Part shown: positions 22,452-33,448 of the stretch, piece by piece
How the letters are laid out: every line of letters starts with the position of its first letter
Numbering within the stretch: the first letter of the stretch is position 1
NCBI GenBank assembly: GCA_021234155.1
Contig: JAJEKV010000016.1
Span: forward strand, 1,674,001 to 1,738,000
Length of the DNA stretch: 64,000 nt
Origin: Isoetes taiwanensis
Lineage: Eukaryota; Streptophyta; Lycopodiopsida; Isoetales; Isoetaceae
Direction of reading: 5' to 3'
Translations under genes and position numbers: made by a program
Notes under the pieces: model-generated
Database searches by the model: none
The model's input: the letters and a program-made list of their open reading frames with translations, nothing else
What the model was told of the DNA's origin: nothing

Positions 22452-23180
22452 ATGATAGATCTTCACCAATCTACACTCAAGCACGGTTTTTACCTCCTTC
22501 AAAAAATGCTAGATGCGTATGTAAACCCAAAGCCGCTATTGGTGAAGGCCGCGGTCATCAAGGTTTTACCAAATTAGTGACCTAATACTAACCTTTTACA
22601 ATCGTGGAAACTCCATCTTGAGTTTCTAATTATTGTTTTTTCTTCTATAGAATTGTAAAATTCACCACTCATTTGTGGTTGGATTGAGATCTTGATTGAT
22701 AAGGGCGCTTATAATTGAAGATGCCTTCTTATGGGTGCTGGATTACTATGAGGTAAGGTTCCTTCCCTTTACTTTAGACAATGTCCTTCATTTTATTGCC
22801 AACTTGTTTATTTTACAAATGGTTTGACATCAATCATAGACCGATGAAGAAAGGGAGAGGCTTCTATCCGGGGTGGGAATCCCTATTGGTATTATAAAAA
22901 ACTCAACCGTGAAAAGAGCTATAGTTGATAAGAATGCATGGATTGAGAAGATGTGAAGGTAAAGTATTGTTATTATGCAAAGAGGATAGAGTTTTGTCTA
23001 ACATCCAAAAGGATTATTTTAAACATATGTTATTTCTATATGGAATTCTCCTACGCATGCATCACAACAAGGATGATGTTCAAGAAGCAGCAAGAGAAAC
23101 GGATGGGTTCTTCATCAAAAAGTGGCATAGTAACAATAATTAAAGATGCAAAGATGGTGCCTCATGGGATGGTGATCTAG
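22452..23180 (+). pseudogene. AGPS: AGPase small subunit, 3' exons (left duplication copy)
   Basis: Four exons match the C-terminal beta-helix part of the small subunit: to 22562 (DRSSPIYTQARF, LPPSK, MLDA, IGEG), 22651-22752 (NCKIHHS, VGLRS, ALIIEDA, LLMGAGYYE, ends GAG|GTAAGG), 22840-22958 (TDEERERLLSGVGIPIGIIK, NSTVKRAIVDKNAWI), and the last exon ending at TAG 23178-23180 (KDDVQEAARETDGFFIK, SGIVTIIKDAKMVPHGMVI). The terminal SGIVTxIKDA...VI is diagnostic of the small subunit. Single-base shifts occur in each exon, for example five A instead of four before AGTGGC near 23,117. No upstream exons were found, so it is a partial gene. Given the noisy region, the shifts may be sequencing errors; strand is opposite to the gene at 95-918. 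Confidence 0.85.
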
Positions 23181-23949
23181 AGGATGGCTCTTTTGTGTAG
23201 AAGCACTAATGTTTTGATTTTTTTTTCTCAAAATGAGAATACTTCTTGAAAAAGGGATACTATCGCTGAAAAATCCTAACACTTCCTACAAAACAGCTCA
23301 AGATTTTATTTTAGCTCTTTTGCCAAACCCTTTTTGTTGGGAAATCAGATGCAAGCAACAACCCCTTGTACTTTGGGGTTTTTTAAATGAGCTTCTCGTG
23401 GAGAAGAAAGCCAACCTTTTTTTTTTTTTTTTGCTAGTTGAAAGCATGAAATTGGCAAGCATCCAGGTAAAATTCGTCATCTACTACAAGCCCAAAGATG
23501 AATGTTCCTACTAAGCCAACATCAAACATCAAACATATTGCACTCTCGCACAAAGCCGAAAGTACGACTTTATAATGCCGGTAATTTTAGTGGGACTAGT
23601 TGTCTAACGCTTTTATCCTAAGTGTAAACTTTGTATGATACAATGGAGAGGGCTTAGCGTGTGGGACTAGTTGTCTAAACATTTTTATCCTAAGTGTAAA
23701 CTTTGTATGATACAATGAGAGGGCTTGCGTGGACCCAAAGCAAAACAAATTCTCTATTCTAGTTTCTAGTTAAGATGATTGGAGTTCTTTGATCGAATCT
23801 TTGTCCAGAATCTTCACAACTATCACTCTCTATCCATGCATCAATATATGGTCTTCTTTTGTTACCCCATGGTAGAATCGAACTTCTTAATGAAGTGTTA
23901 CATGGTGGGAAGGCTAGGGATGTTGAAGGTTGTGCAATACAATTGTTGA
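23181..23949. repeat. AGPS 3' flank with a 70-bp tandem duplication
   Basis: GGGACTAGTTGTCTAA followed by ATCCTAAGTGTAAACTTTG occurs twice in tandem (about 23,592-23,661 and 23,662-23,731). A run of T lies at about 23,417-23,433. Otherwise nothing recognisable. The right duplication copy begins at about 23,950. Confidence 0.6.
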
Positions 23950-26900
23950 AATGCATGCATGCATGCAAGTGTTTGGTAAATCTTCCTATCCATTATGCAT
24001 TGCATCCATGGCATTAATATTCTGCCCATCGCAGTTCAACAAGAACAACCCTAACATGCAAATCCAAAGACCCAAAATGTGCAAAAAGTTACATCCCTTG
24101 TTAGGAATAATTCTAGTCAAGTCAAATTGCTTGAAATAAATGCATATAACATGGTTTCATTTATAACATGGTTTCATTTATTGGGAGGAATCCTGACAAT
24201 TCAAAGTGTTTGTTTCCAATTTGGTTGATAAGTAGTCTAATATAGTGGGAAGTGCATTGGGTTGGAGCAGTAGTTTGCAGGGCCAGCCCCCGTTACTTGA
24301 AGAAATGTGCACACTTTAGGATATGGTTTCTCATATGCAAAGTAGCCATTACCTATCTAATGTTTAGATAGATGCACTCATAAACCGATTTAGATTATTT
24401 GAGGAATCATTATTTCCCATTTTGCATTATTATCAGAGGATCCTGTGCATCCAGCAGACCGTATAGCACTGCATAAGATGCAGAACTGGAAATGAGATTG
24501 CAGTGGCATAGATCCATATGTGGACTGGATTTCTGAAATTGCCAAAGTATACATGAGGAATTGGTCTATGATGGAAATAGGGCATAGAGTGCAATGTATT
24601 GAGTGCAGATTAAGAGATATAGGGAACATAGATGCAATCTGAATTTATCTCCATGATTACTCTCAAAGTGTTCTTCCACCATTTCTTTGTACTTTAGTGA
24701 TTAACAAGTTGTTTAATGGACCAATATTTTAACAAGCCCAAGCTGCCAAATGGTGTATATTTTAGAAAATGGACCAAACAAAATCCCCGTGAGCTATGGT
24801 GGTAACATTAAGATCACAAGATGGTCAGTAAAAATTTCTTTTTGATGCATCATGTGGTCGTTGCATCAAGCCCTGAGAATGTCAAAATGTATGAGAAGGC
24901 AGATTATTCAATTGTTCGCTAAGACTTATGTGCATAAGAGAAAATACTAATGTACCTTAGCCTTATGGCTATTCTAGATGTCTCCAAGCTATCTTTACCA
25001 TAACTATATCAGATCACCGAGCCAATCTGTAATTTTCCCTGCATATGTCCATTTCTTAACAAATGGCCCATTCCGCCAAAGAACACAATGCCTTGAAAAA
25101 CCGTGGAATGATATCATGATAACTAAATTTAGTAAGTATACTCCACTCCAATTTATATTTAATGCATCTAACGGGAGTGGGGAATGACCAACTGTTTTGA
25201 TAGCTAATCACTATAATTTCTACTCTGGTTTGGTAGCTAGCCACTATAATTTCTAGAACTTATGTACTCTGGTCAGATCTAATTGCCACTTTTGAAAGCC
25301 TATTGTTTCAATAACATGCAAGCAGTCACAAGCAATAGATTGTTCGTGGTGTCGGAACTTAATATAGAAATTGGGACTAGCTTAACTATACCTTTGAGTG
25401 TAGTGTAGTACAACAATCTAAAGAAATATGTAGTAGCAACATGTATGCAGGGGAAACAAAGCATAGCTTAATAATCTAAGTACAAAGTTTATGAGTGCAT
25501 CTAGAGATAATGGCTACTTTGCATATGAGAAGCCATATCCTAAAGAGTGCAGATTTTTCAATTAACCTTTTTTAATTTTGCCCTAGCTCCGCAGACTACT
25601 TATTTGCAGCTGCTCCAACCTATGCACTTCCCACTATAATAAAAGATGAATTTCAAGCATTAGACTGCTTACTAACCAGATTGGAGTACACAAGCTTAGC
25701 TTTCAACTAACCTATATGCATATTGACATAATACTGTTGAAGATCTGGTTAATGCAGTCTTCATCTTCAAATGAAACCCATTTAAAACCCAACCCGGATA
25801 GAGTCTCTTTATCGTCCACAAGTGTCACTTTTGTCATATCTGCAGCTCTAACTCATAGATAGACAGGATGCCTCCTTCTGACATCCTTCCCTCTGCTTAT
25901 AGTCTAAAAAGAATTAAAAAGATTTTGATGCAAGTAAGAGGCATTGTAACAGATAACTATGTAGCATACAGACCAGGAAAATCAAATAGGCAAAACTTAC
26001 AGAAAGCAAGAAAAATGTAGCAACCACCATTGCATCAACTAAGAGCTACAATATATTGAATCCCCACCAATGAAGCATTGTAACCCATATAACGCGTGTC
26101 ATTGGTGCCTCTCAGATAATTCGATTCATTTCCTCCCTCTAGGTCCAAACATTTGCATGTAAATCATAGGACTCTAAATTATAACCCCTCTAGGTCCAAA
26201 ACATTTGCATGTAAATCATAGGACTCTAAATTATAACCGTGACTGCACCTATATATCAAGAAAGATCTATATATATCGGGATGGATAGCATACATCCGGA
26301 AAGATTGTAGTTTAGAGAGCATACGCCGTCGCTACCGCTTTATGCCGAATGGGTACAAGCCAAGTATAATTCCGCCAAGAACGCCAATTCCAAGATCTTA
26401 TGCTCGAGGGCGAAGTATCGTGAGACTCCTGGCCGCCATCAGTTCCGCCATAGCTGCTTATAAGTGCTGCGGCTCAAGATCCCAAGAACGATCCGGCCCA
26501 AATCCTATTGTGAATCCACGTACTGACTACAAGGGCTACCGCCACAAATGCACATGAGCCTACTACCGCTTATAGCTCTACTTTCTTCACTTTCTGCTAG
26601 AAGTGAAGAAACTTGTAGCCTTTTGTGAACTCTTACATACCAAATTTCATCTTTCTCCTCTTTGCCCTCTCCTTTTGACTCATCTTTGTCCTCTTGACAT
26701 ATCCATTCGAGAGTAGTTCCTCTGCCTCTACTAAAATACTCCGACTCGTGAGCTTGATCTTTAAGCGTTCTGATTTCGCCAATTCCACGGGCTCCTCCAT
26801 GGCTAAACTAGGCTAAACTAGTTGTCTGATCGATTTCCAGCCCTCTTTTTAAGATCTATGCATCCTAGCGAAAGGCCCTTTTACACGTGTAAAGGGAACT

Positions 26901-27327
26901 AAAAGCTTGTCAAATACATGAAGCACCATGGAAAATGTGATCACATCCCATCACCACCGTCTTGTCTTACGTCTTACGATACCAATTATTGATTTTAGGT
27001 CCCAAGAATATTGACACCTTGGTTCGGGAAATACAGGTTTAAGCCCATGTGTCCGATTACATTCTGAAATTAACATGTAGGCAAAATATTAGGTTTAAGC
27101 CCATGTGTCCGATTACATTCTGAAATTAACATGTAGGCAAAATATTAGCAGGAAAATTTCACACTACAATTAGGAGTTTTTCTTGGTTTTTCCGGCAATT
27201 TTGAAGAATAGCTTTGTAGCTTGCCGGACAGGTTCACAACTATAGGAAACTTGATGCTGTAGGCTAAAAAGTTTCCCGAACCAAGATTGACACCTGATGC
27301 TTTCACGTGCAAAGTATTTCCATCATC
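23950..27327. repeat. Segmental duplication, right copy
   Basis: Matches 18,195-21,250 in order. Discordances cluster at CAG/CTG: for example CACTGCAT here (about 24,466) against CATCGCAT, GACTGGA against GACGGA, TACTCTGG against TACCGGG, GGTCAGATC against GGTCGACC. The co-linearity resumes after inserted elements at 28,710-28,757 and 36,995-37,531. Confidence 0.85.
27018..27285. mobile_element. 268-bp hAT-like MITE with 8-bp target duplication
   Basis: Perfect 14-bp terminal inverted repeats CTTGGTTCGGGAAA (27018-27031) and TTTCCCGAACCAAG (27272-27285) flanked by ATTGACAC at 27010-27017 and 27286-27293. The allelic position in the left duplication copy (21,223-21,230) has one ATTGACAC and no insert. 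An 8-bp duplication fits hAT elements. It has no ORF. Inside, a block of about 56 bp (GGTTTAAGCCCATGTGTCCG...) is repeated in tandem. Confidence 0.9.
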
Positions 27328-28709
27328 TTATTAGGGCCCATCTCCATTAGGCTCTTTTTGGGGCGTTCATGTACTTACATGGCAATTCATTTGCATTATT
27401 TCCCATTCCTATTAGTTTTAGAGGAACTGAATTAGGAGGACATGCAGGATCCGACAAAATTTTCAGATGCTCCTTCACTCCATCTGAAAAAACCGAAAGC
27501 CCGAGTTTTGTTGTTTTTCCCAAGCTTTTTGTCTTGTAGCCAGTTTCCGCCATAGATTTCTGTCTTGTAGCGAGTTTAATCATCATGATTTTGTTTCTTG
27601 CTCCACTTCGAGAGAGAGCTCGGAATACCTATTTTCAATGAAAATGGTCTTGATTTGGAGGCTCCGCTTTGCTTCATTGACAAAACCTTAAACTGGATTT
27701 TTCGTAATGAGGATCCTTATATCTCTTAAAACCTGTGTCCTTGCAAGTTATACTAATCCAACTTGTCCCGGCCGATTTTGGATTCAAGGGTGGATTATAT
27801 CCCGTAACTTCAGAATATTTTTTTTTTAGAATATCCTATGAATTATTGACAATAATCCTTCGAATATTTTTTTGTAGAGAAGATTCCACCGTAGTCTGTC
27901 TTCTCTGTTGCTCTGTTCCGAGAAAAATCTTCCGCTTTGCCATGCCTTTGTTAATAAGCATCAAATTGGTGGTAATAAAGCATGGATTTAGAACTGTGAA
28001 CATGAAGACCCATCTCGGGTACAATGTTTTGTGCCAATAATTGTGGTTTTTGCAAGAAAAATCCTTTAATTTTTGTGTTCACAGACTTGGGAGGAATAGG
28101 AATAGGACATAAATTGCAGTGCTAAAGTTTTTTGGGCTTGTGGGCAGTGAAATTTTGAGATGGGCAGAAATTTGGCTGCACCCAGATGTGCCTTTGGATG
28201 GAAATATTGTTTTTCTTGGCCATACCTTTGCTCTGCTCTGCCATACCTTGGCTACCTTTAAGCATCAAATCCAGTAGCTGCTGCTCGCATAGCTTTTTAA
28301 TAGCTTTCCATGGCTTTTTTCATAGCTTTGCTTTTAGCGGCGAACAACATAAAATCGATGGCTCTTGCCTTGTTCTTGTTTCAAAACATGAAACTATGAA
28401 GGCAAAACAAGGCTCATGCCCTTTTGAGAGATGCTTGAATGGAACTACGTAATCGTAAATCTGCAGCTTGCATGATGGCATGGCTTGAGCTTGTATGCAA
28501 CTAATTTTTCTTTTTTATTGTTAGATGACTCTAAAGACTGGAAAAACTTGCAGCCCAACAAAAACCCGGCTAGAAAGTAGGTGAATCGGGTAAGGTATCG
28601 GATATCATCAAATCAGGTAGCATAACTTGCTCGGACCTAGGTTTAAGGGAGGCCAACCCTCCCCTCCCGGCCTCGAGGGTTATTTGCCATAAGCCCCTCA
28701 AGGGAGGAT
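27328..28709. other. Unassigned ~1.4-kb insertion in the right duplication copy
   Basis: Absent between the matching left-copy sequences at about 22,165. It holds repeated short phrases (CATAGCTTT, CTTGGC, GCCATACCTT near 28,200-28,330) and ends in a foldback sequence related to that at 2080-2205 (about 28,636-28,709). No ORF or domain recognised; it may be more than one nested insertion. Confidence 0.4.
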
Positions 28710-29110
28710 AGCCTCCCCATAAGCGATGCTCGATATCCTGGAACTTGCTGATTTTACCTCTAACACGATTTACCAAATTAAGCGGAGTGTTGCAGCCTCC
28801 CGTTTCAAAGATTCCCTTGAAAAAAAACTTGACTGATCTAGAAAATGACACTTTTCCTTCTAATTGAGAATTCAATAGGCTTAATTTTTTTTACCTCTTT
28901 TTTGGCCCCTAGTGTAAAATAACTTGAATTTGCCAAAACCAACACTTGAAAAGGGAAGAATTTAGACATGCTTTTGTATTCTCAAAAGTACTATCTTGAA
29001 AACACGAGAATGTAGTGAATAAAATAATTATTATATAATGAAGAGTGTTTCAATGATACAATTGTAACATCACATGGTGGTCGGTATTAATGTTTTTGGA
29101 AAAAGACGGA

Positions 29111-32100
29111 CTAAAGGTCCAAATCGAAGTCTTCATCATGCTTTTTGCTTGATTCTGGTTGTGCGGATTCTACGGATCGATCCTTTTCTTGTGCCTTACC
29201 ATTGTCTACTTTTGCGGTGTCTTGGGGAATGGTAGCTAGTGCCACTTCTTTCAGCTCTGCAAAAGTAGCTTCATCCTCTAAAGTGCTAGTGAATGGGCTG
29301 TATCTGAAGAGGTCGGCTTGGCAAAATGGGATGAGGATTTGGCCCCTAACTCTTGGTGCTCATCGGTAGGGTAGGCAAGGCCGATCTCATCTTGATGAAT
29401 TGCCTGACTTCTTTATCAATGTCCCTTTGCTACACAATTTAGGCCCTTCCTAAGTGCACAAGCTATTGTTGTACCCGAGCGAGAAGGCATCAAGCACCCA
29501 ATCTCACGGGCGTGAAAACATGTCTAGGAGATGGTTGATAACTTTTGAGGCTTACGGTAGTGATTAACAATTCTACCTTGTGCACTAGGGTCCTGAGGCT
29601 TTTGAAGCACACGGTGGAAATTCCAACACATTAGAAAAATTTCTGGCATTTCTTTGTGTTAAAAATGCTCCATGGTGCGTTTTCCATCTAAACTCCGATA
29701 AGCAACATGGAGGTATTCAACCTTACTAGGCAATCTCGGCCGCCCGCCATGGTAGTTTATATTTGTTTTGTACCTCGTAGAAATTAGAGTGGGTGTCACT
29801 AACGAAAAGGGAACAAAAACAAACAAAGAGAAACAAGTCAAAGGCAATTATATTACGGAATAGAAAACTAAAACAAAAAGAAGAAACAAGCCCAGCGTAT
29901 TCCGGAATAAAGTACTCACCAAACCAAATTCTCATAACCGACTTGCGGGGATCCAGAAGTGAGTTTTAAGCGTGGACTCCACAAGGCGGATTGCATGCTC
30001 GAGTGAAACACGACAAGGCGCCCGGTCTTGGCCGTTGTGACTTGTTTGATCTTGCGTCGAAAGCGTTAAACTACGAAAATTTAAAATTTGGGTCGTCGTA
30101 GCGGCTGTCCTTTAGTTTAAAGCCATAAGGAAGGTCCGCAATCACCGGTGTGAAATCTTGTGGCTTTCTTGTCCCAACCAAATTAGTGCGGTCCAGTGAA
30201 TGATGGAAAACAAATTATTTTGGTCAAATAAATTAAACTTTTCATAATCGGAAGGCTCCACATCTAGAGTTCTCCTCTACGCCGTTGTTCTTTTTCTTCG
30301 TGCGGTCGGCGAGGTGCATGAAATATACGGCGGGTCCTTATTTTTTTCTTCTTGTTACGCAAACAAAGGGAGATTGAGGCGAGAGACAAGTAAAGTATGG
30401 CGTGTTTAGTCAGTACCCATCCTTCAAAATTTGGTGCGTCTTTGAAGCATCGGCTCGTCGGATGTAGCTATGGGATAAAGCTCCTTGCACCTCTCCCACG
30501 TCTCCCGTTGAGTTGCTCCATCGGACATGTATGCGGCGGTGATAACATTTTTTTGGCTAGAAAGAAAAACACAACCTTTTTAGCGGTTGAAAAAGAAAGC
30601 GAAAGTAAACTATCTTCCTGCCACCCTAAAGTTATTCTAGAATACAACAATTTGTAATCAATATTTTCTTGTTGCGAAAGTGTATTCGAATACACTTTAG
30701 CTGCAAAAGAAGAAGGAAGTGTATACGGAATACACTTCTACAACGCATAACAAGTTAGAGTGTGTATTCGAATACGTTTTCGTGACTCAAAGGGTAAAAA
30801 GTGTATACGGAATACACTTTTACACTACAAGAAGAGAAGCGTGTATTACGGAATACACTTTCGTTCCATCGAGGGGCGAAAGCATTTCGGGAGCACTAGA
30901 TTCTTTGTTATCACGGGCGAAATTCTACAAGTGAAAAGGCGACAATGATTGTATGCCACTTGTGCAACTCCTTGACATTTCTTGATGTGAACTCCTTGTC
31001 CACCACCTTTTGCGGAAGCTATTCTACTAATTACGTATTTCCGGTGAACCCCTGCATCTCCCTCCAGCCGGTGATGGTCATTTCTTTCTTTGGGGCGTTT
31101 TGCCTTTCTTCTTCTCAGACACCTTTCCCTTACTTTTTAGCTCACAGCGCTCAAACATATTAAATATTTCGTTACGAAGCTCCCGGATCTGCAAACAAAT
31201 AAAAAAACTTAGAAGCTAGTTGCACACTAAATCTTATTGCGGAATAAACTTGTAACCTTACGGCCATCCACGAGCGCTATTTGAAACCAATTGTCATGAC
31301 CAATGAGTGATGCGGTTTGTTAAGCCTCGTCGTATTTAAGGCAACACTCAATGGCACAAGCTTCTTTAAGTTCAAAGGAATGCGTGGCTTTTTGAGATCC
31401 TCTCCATACTTTTCCTTGAAGATAGCATATTCTCGTGCATGAATCTGATTTTGTCGACAAAGCTCATTTTTAACTTGTACTTTCGTTGTCGGCGTTGTGA
31501 GTGTTGGCAGCAGCGATTTTGGCTTCCTCGTCGGTCAAACCACGGTGAAGCGACCGCGGAGGAAACAGACAAGTACCTAGGATTCTTTTTTTCCTTGTAT
31601 AATTGCCTCCTTGCCTTAAAGGCTGTGGTTCCCACCCAAAACATAATCGTATATGTGTCGCATTTTTCTCTATCGTACTCTGCGGGGGTTGTGCCTTTGC
31701 TCTCTATCAACAAGAACAACAATTGGAGCTACATGTGCATTGGGATTGCTCGGGATTACGTCCTTGAGGTTCCTTAGATGGTGCATATATCTTTCGAACT
31801 GCGGTGGTGGTTCTCCAGCTTCATTTTTTGGGGAAGCTTCATAGTTGTGGCCAAGCAAATAAATGACACCTTGCACAAATTTGTGCGGGTTTATCTCTTC
31901 CATTTTTTCTGCTTTGTTTTATCAACTTTTTTTCTTTGATGCTTAGCGCGGTGCTTTACCTTTCCCCTTCTTCTTCTTGTGTGCATCCTCGGGAGCATCT
32001 TACGTTTCAATGATAGCGTTTTTCTTTTCTTAGGCTCTTTAGCGACCCTACGGTTTGCCTCTGCTTCTTTCTTTGGTGGTGGAGGTGGCTGCTCTTAGAA

Positions 32101-32186
32101 CTGATGAACTCACGGATGGGCTCATGACCGTGATGGACTTCCTGATAAATTCCCTCGATCTTCCTCTTCCCCTTGTTACGACTCAT
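29111..32186 (-). pseudogene. ParB-like domain + beta-class DNA methyltransferase (element 2)
   Basis: Read from 32,186: MSRNKGKRKIEGIYQEVHHG, then MEEINPHKFVQGVIYLLGHN at 31,903. The ParB-like block IMFWVGTTAFKARRQL and LTDEEAKIAAANTHN lines up with FVIIDGQHSVEAQKAL and TSPADLAEISATLNE of element 1, though the key D and H are replaced here. After an intron (acceptor TTTGCAG before IRELRNEIF, about 31,190) and a palindrome array come ADLPYGFKLKDSRYDDPNF at 30,139 downward (motif IV), RLVVFHSSMQS, KPQKLS (about 29,560) and LDAFSLGTTIACALRKG at 29,496-29,440 (SAM-binding motif I). Motif IV before motif I with KP between is the beta-class N4-C/N6-A methyltransferase order. The end is acidic, EDFDLDL-stop at 29,111. 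Several frameshifts interrupt it, in a region with systematic CHG-site sequence errors, so activity is undecided. Confidence 0.65.
30677..30861. repeat. Array of five GTGTATTCGAATACAC palindromes within the ParB-methyltransferase gene
   Basis: Copies near 30,677 (perfect, 22 bp including flanking AAA/TTT), 30,718, 30,759, 30,797 and 30,839, spaced about 40 bp. Variants read TATACGGAATA or TATTACGGAATA in the centre, which may be the same CG-site basecalling noise. It probably lies in an intron between the ParB part and the methyltransferase part. Confidence 0.8.
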
Positions 32187-32875
32187 TTGTAGGGGAAGTC
32201 CCGCATTCGTTATTAGCGAGCGTAATTAATGATGGAAGGCGACCTCTTGTTCACGTAGTGAGAAACATACTTATAAAGAGGATGTGGATTTACCTTCACA
32301 AGTCTAAGGTAGGATTCATCAACATGAATAAAGCCTTGAGATGTCACGAAAAAGACAATCTCCCTCCCTTACCGGGTGCCTTGACTACCTCACTCACGGA
32401 CGGGATGGTGCCCATGCGGGACAAATTCCTGTCATCATTACCTTTTGGTTCGAGGGCTCCGGCTGACGGACATGTAGAAAAGTCGGTGTTGTACTTTCGA
32501 AGTACCCCTTGTAAAAACCATTGAGTTTGGAAGTTTTCGTAAATAGCGGGCATCGTGACTCCTCAACCCTTCTTTGTGGGTGCGGTTTAAATGCGATTTT
32601 AAGAGGCTTTACATTTGTTTCTTCTTTTGCCGTCATAATGCATTGCAAATTGTGTGTAAACACGACCTTGTTAGAAAAAAAGCGTTGGCAAAGAACTATT
32701 CGAATACAAAATGGCTTACAAAAAGGAAAAAAAGAGGGGCAAAAGAGGGACAAAAATGTCAAAAAACTTGCAATCTTGACAAAAAGTGGTCTAAACAAGC
32801 TAAAAATGCAGACAAGAACGCCTAAATTAACTAAAAAGCATAAAGGAAAAGTAACCCCTAAAACCTAAAAACACG

Positions 32876-33019
32876 AAAGTGTATTCGAATACACTTACAT
32901 TGTATCTGAATCTTGGAGAAAGTGTATTCGAATAATACACTTTAATATTTTGAAGGAAAAGTGTATTCTCACGGAATACACTTTTACTGCTTTTCGAAAG
33001 TATATTAGGAATACTTCGC
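32876..33019. repeat. Second GTGTATTCGAATACAC array, in the divergent intergenic region
   Basis: Four copies near 32,876, 32,919, 32,957 and 32,995, again with about 40-bp spacing. Two partial copies follow at about 33,300 and 33,373. The array lies between the starts of the two divergent genes of element 2, where promoters would be. Confidence 0.8.
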
Positions 33020-33448
33020 CTCCCCATTAAGCCGAAGTGAAGGCAAAAGTGTGTCGAAGAATAAAAAACTGACATGCAAATGATTATGCGTTGTACTTTC
33101 TCACTGACTGTCCATGGTTTCTCTATGTGAATCGAATCTGATCTACGAATATATAATAATCGAAGCCCGGTGGCTGGCGACTTGAGCTCAATTTGGAATC
33201 ACATGGCTTGAAAGCGGTAGAAATTTCCTTTTAAAGGTATCATTTTAGTCTTGCTCTTTTCTATGTGATCGGGAATCGTTCGGCTTTACTATCCTACTCT
33301 TGTGTATTCGGAATAGCTTTTATTTTGACTTTCACTTGATTAGTCTTTGGAACTTCTACTTGTACTTTCATTAGTGTATTAGGAATAAGAAAAGCTACGC
33401 ATTCTGAGAAAGTTTCTCAAATCTCTTTACTATTTTGCGGTTGTCAAG

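Noticed and set aside
30677-33019. Palindrome arrays as CRISPR or transcription terminators
   Set aside because: Spacers are coding-like or AT-rich non-unique sequence, with no cas genes and no poly-T rule. An element-specific binding site fits better.
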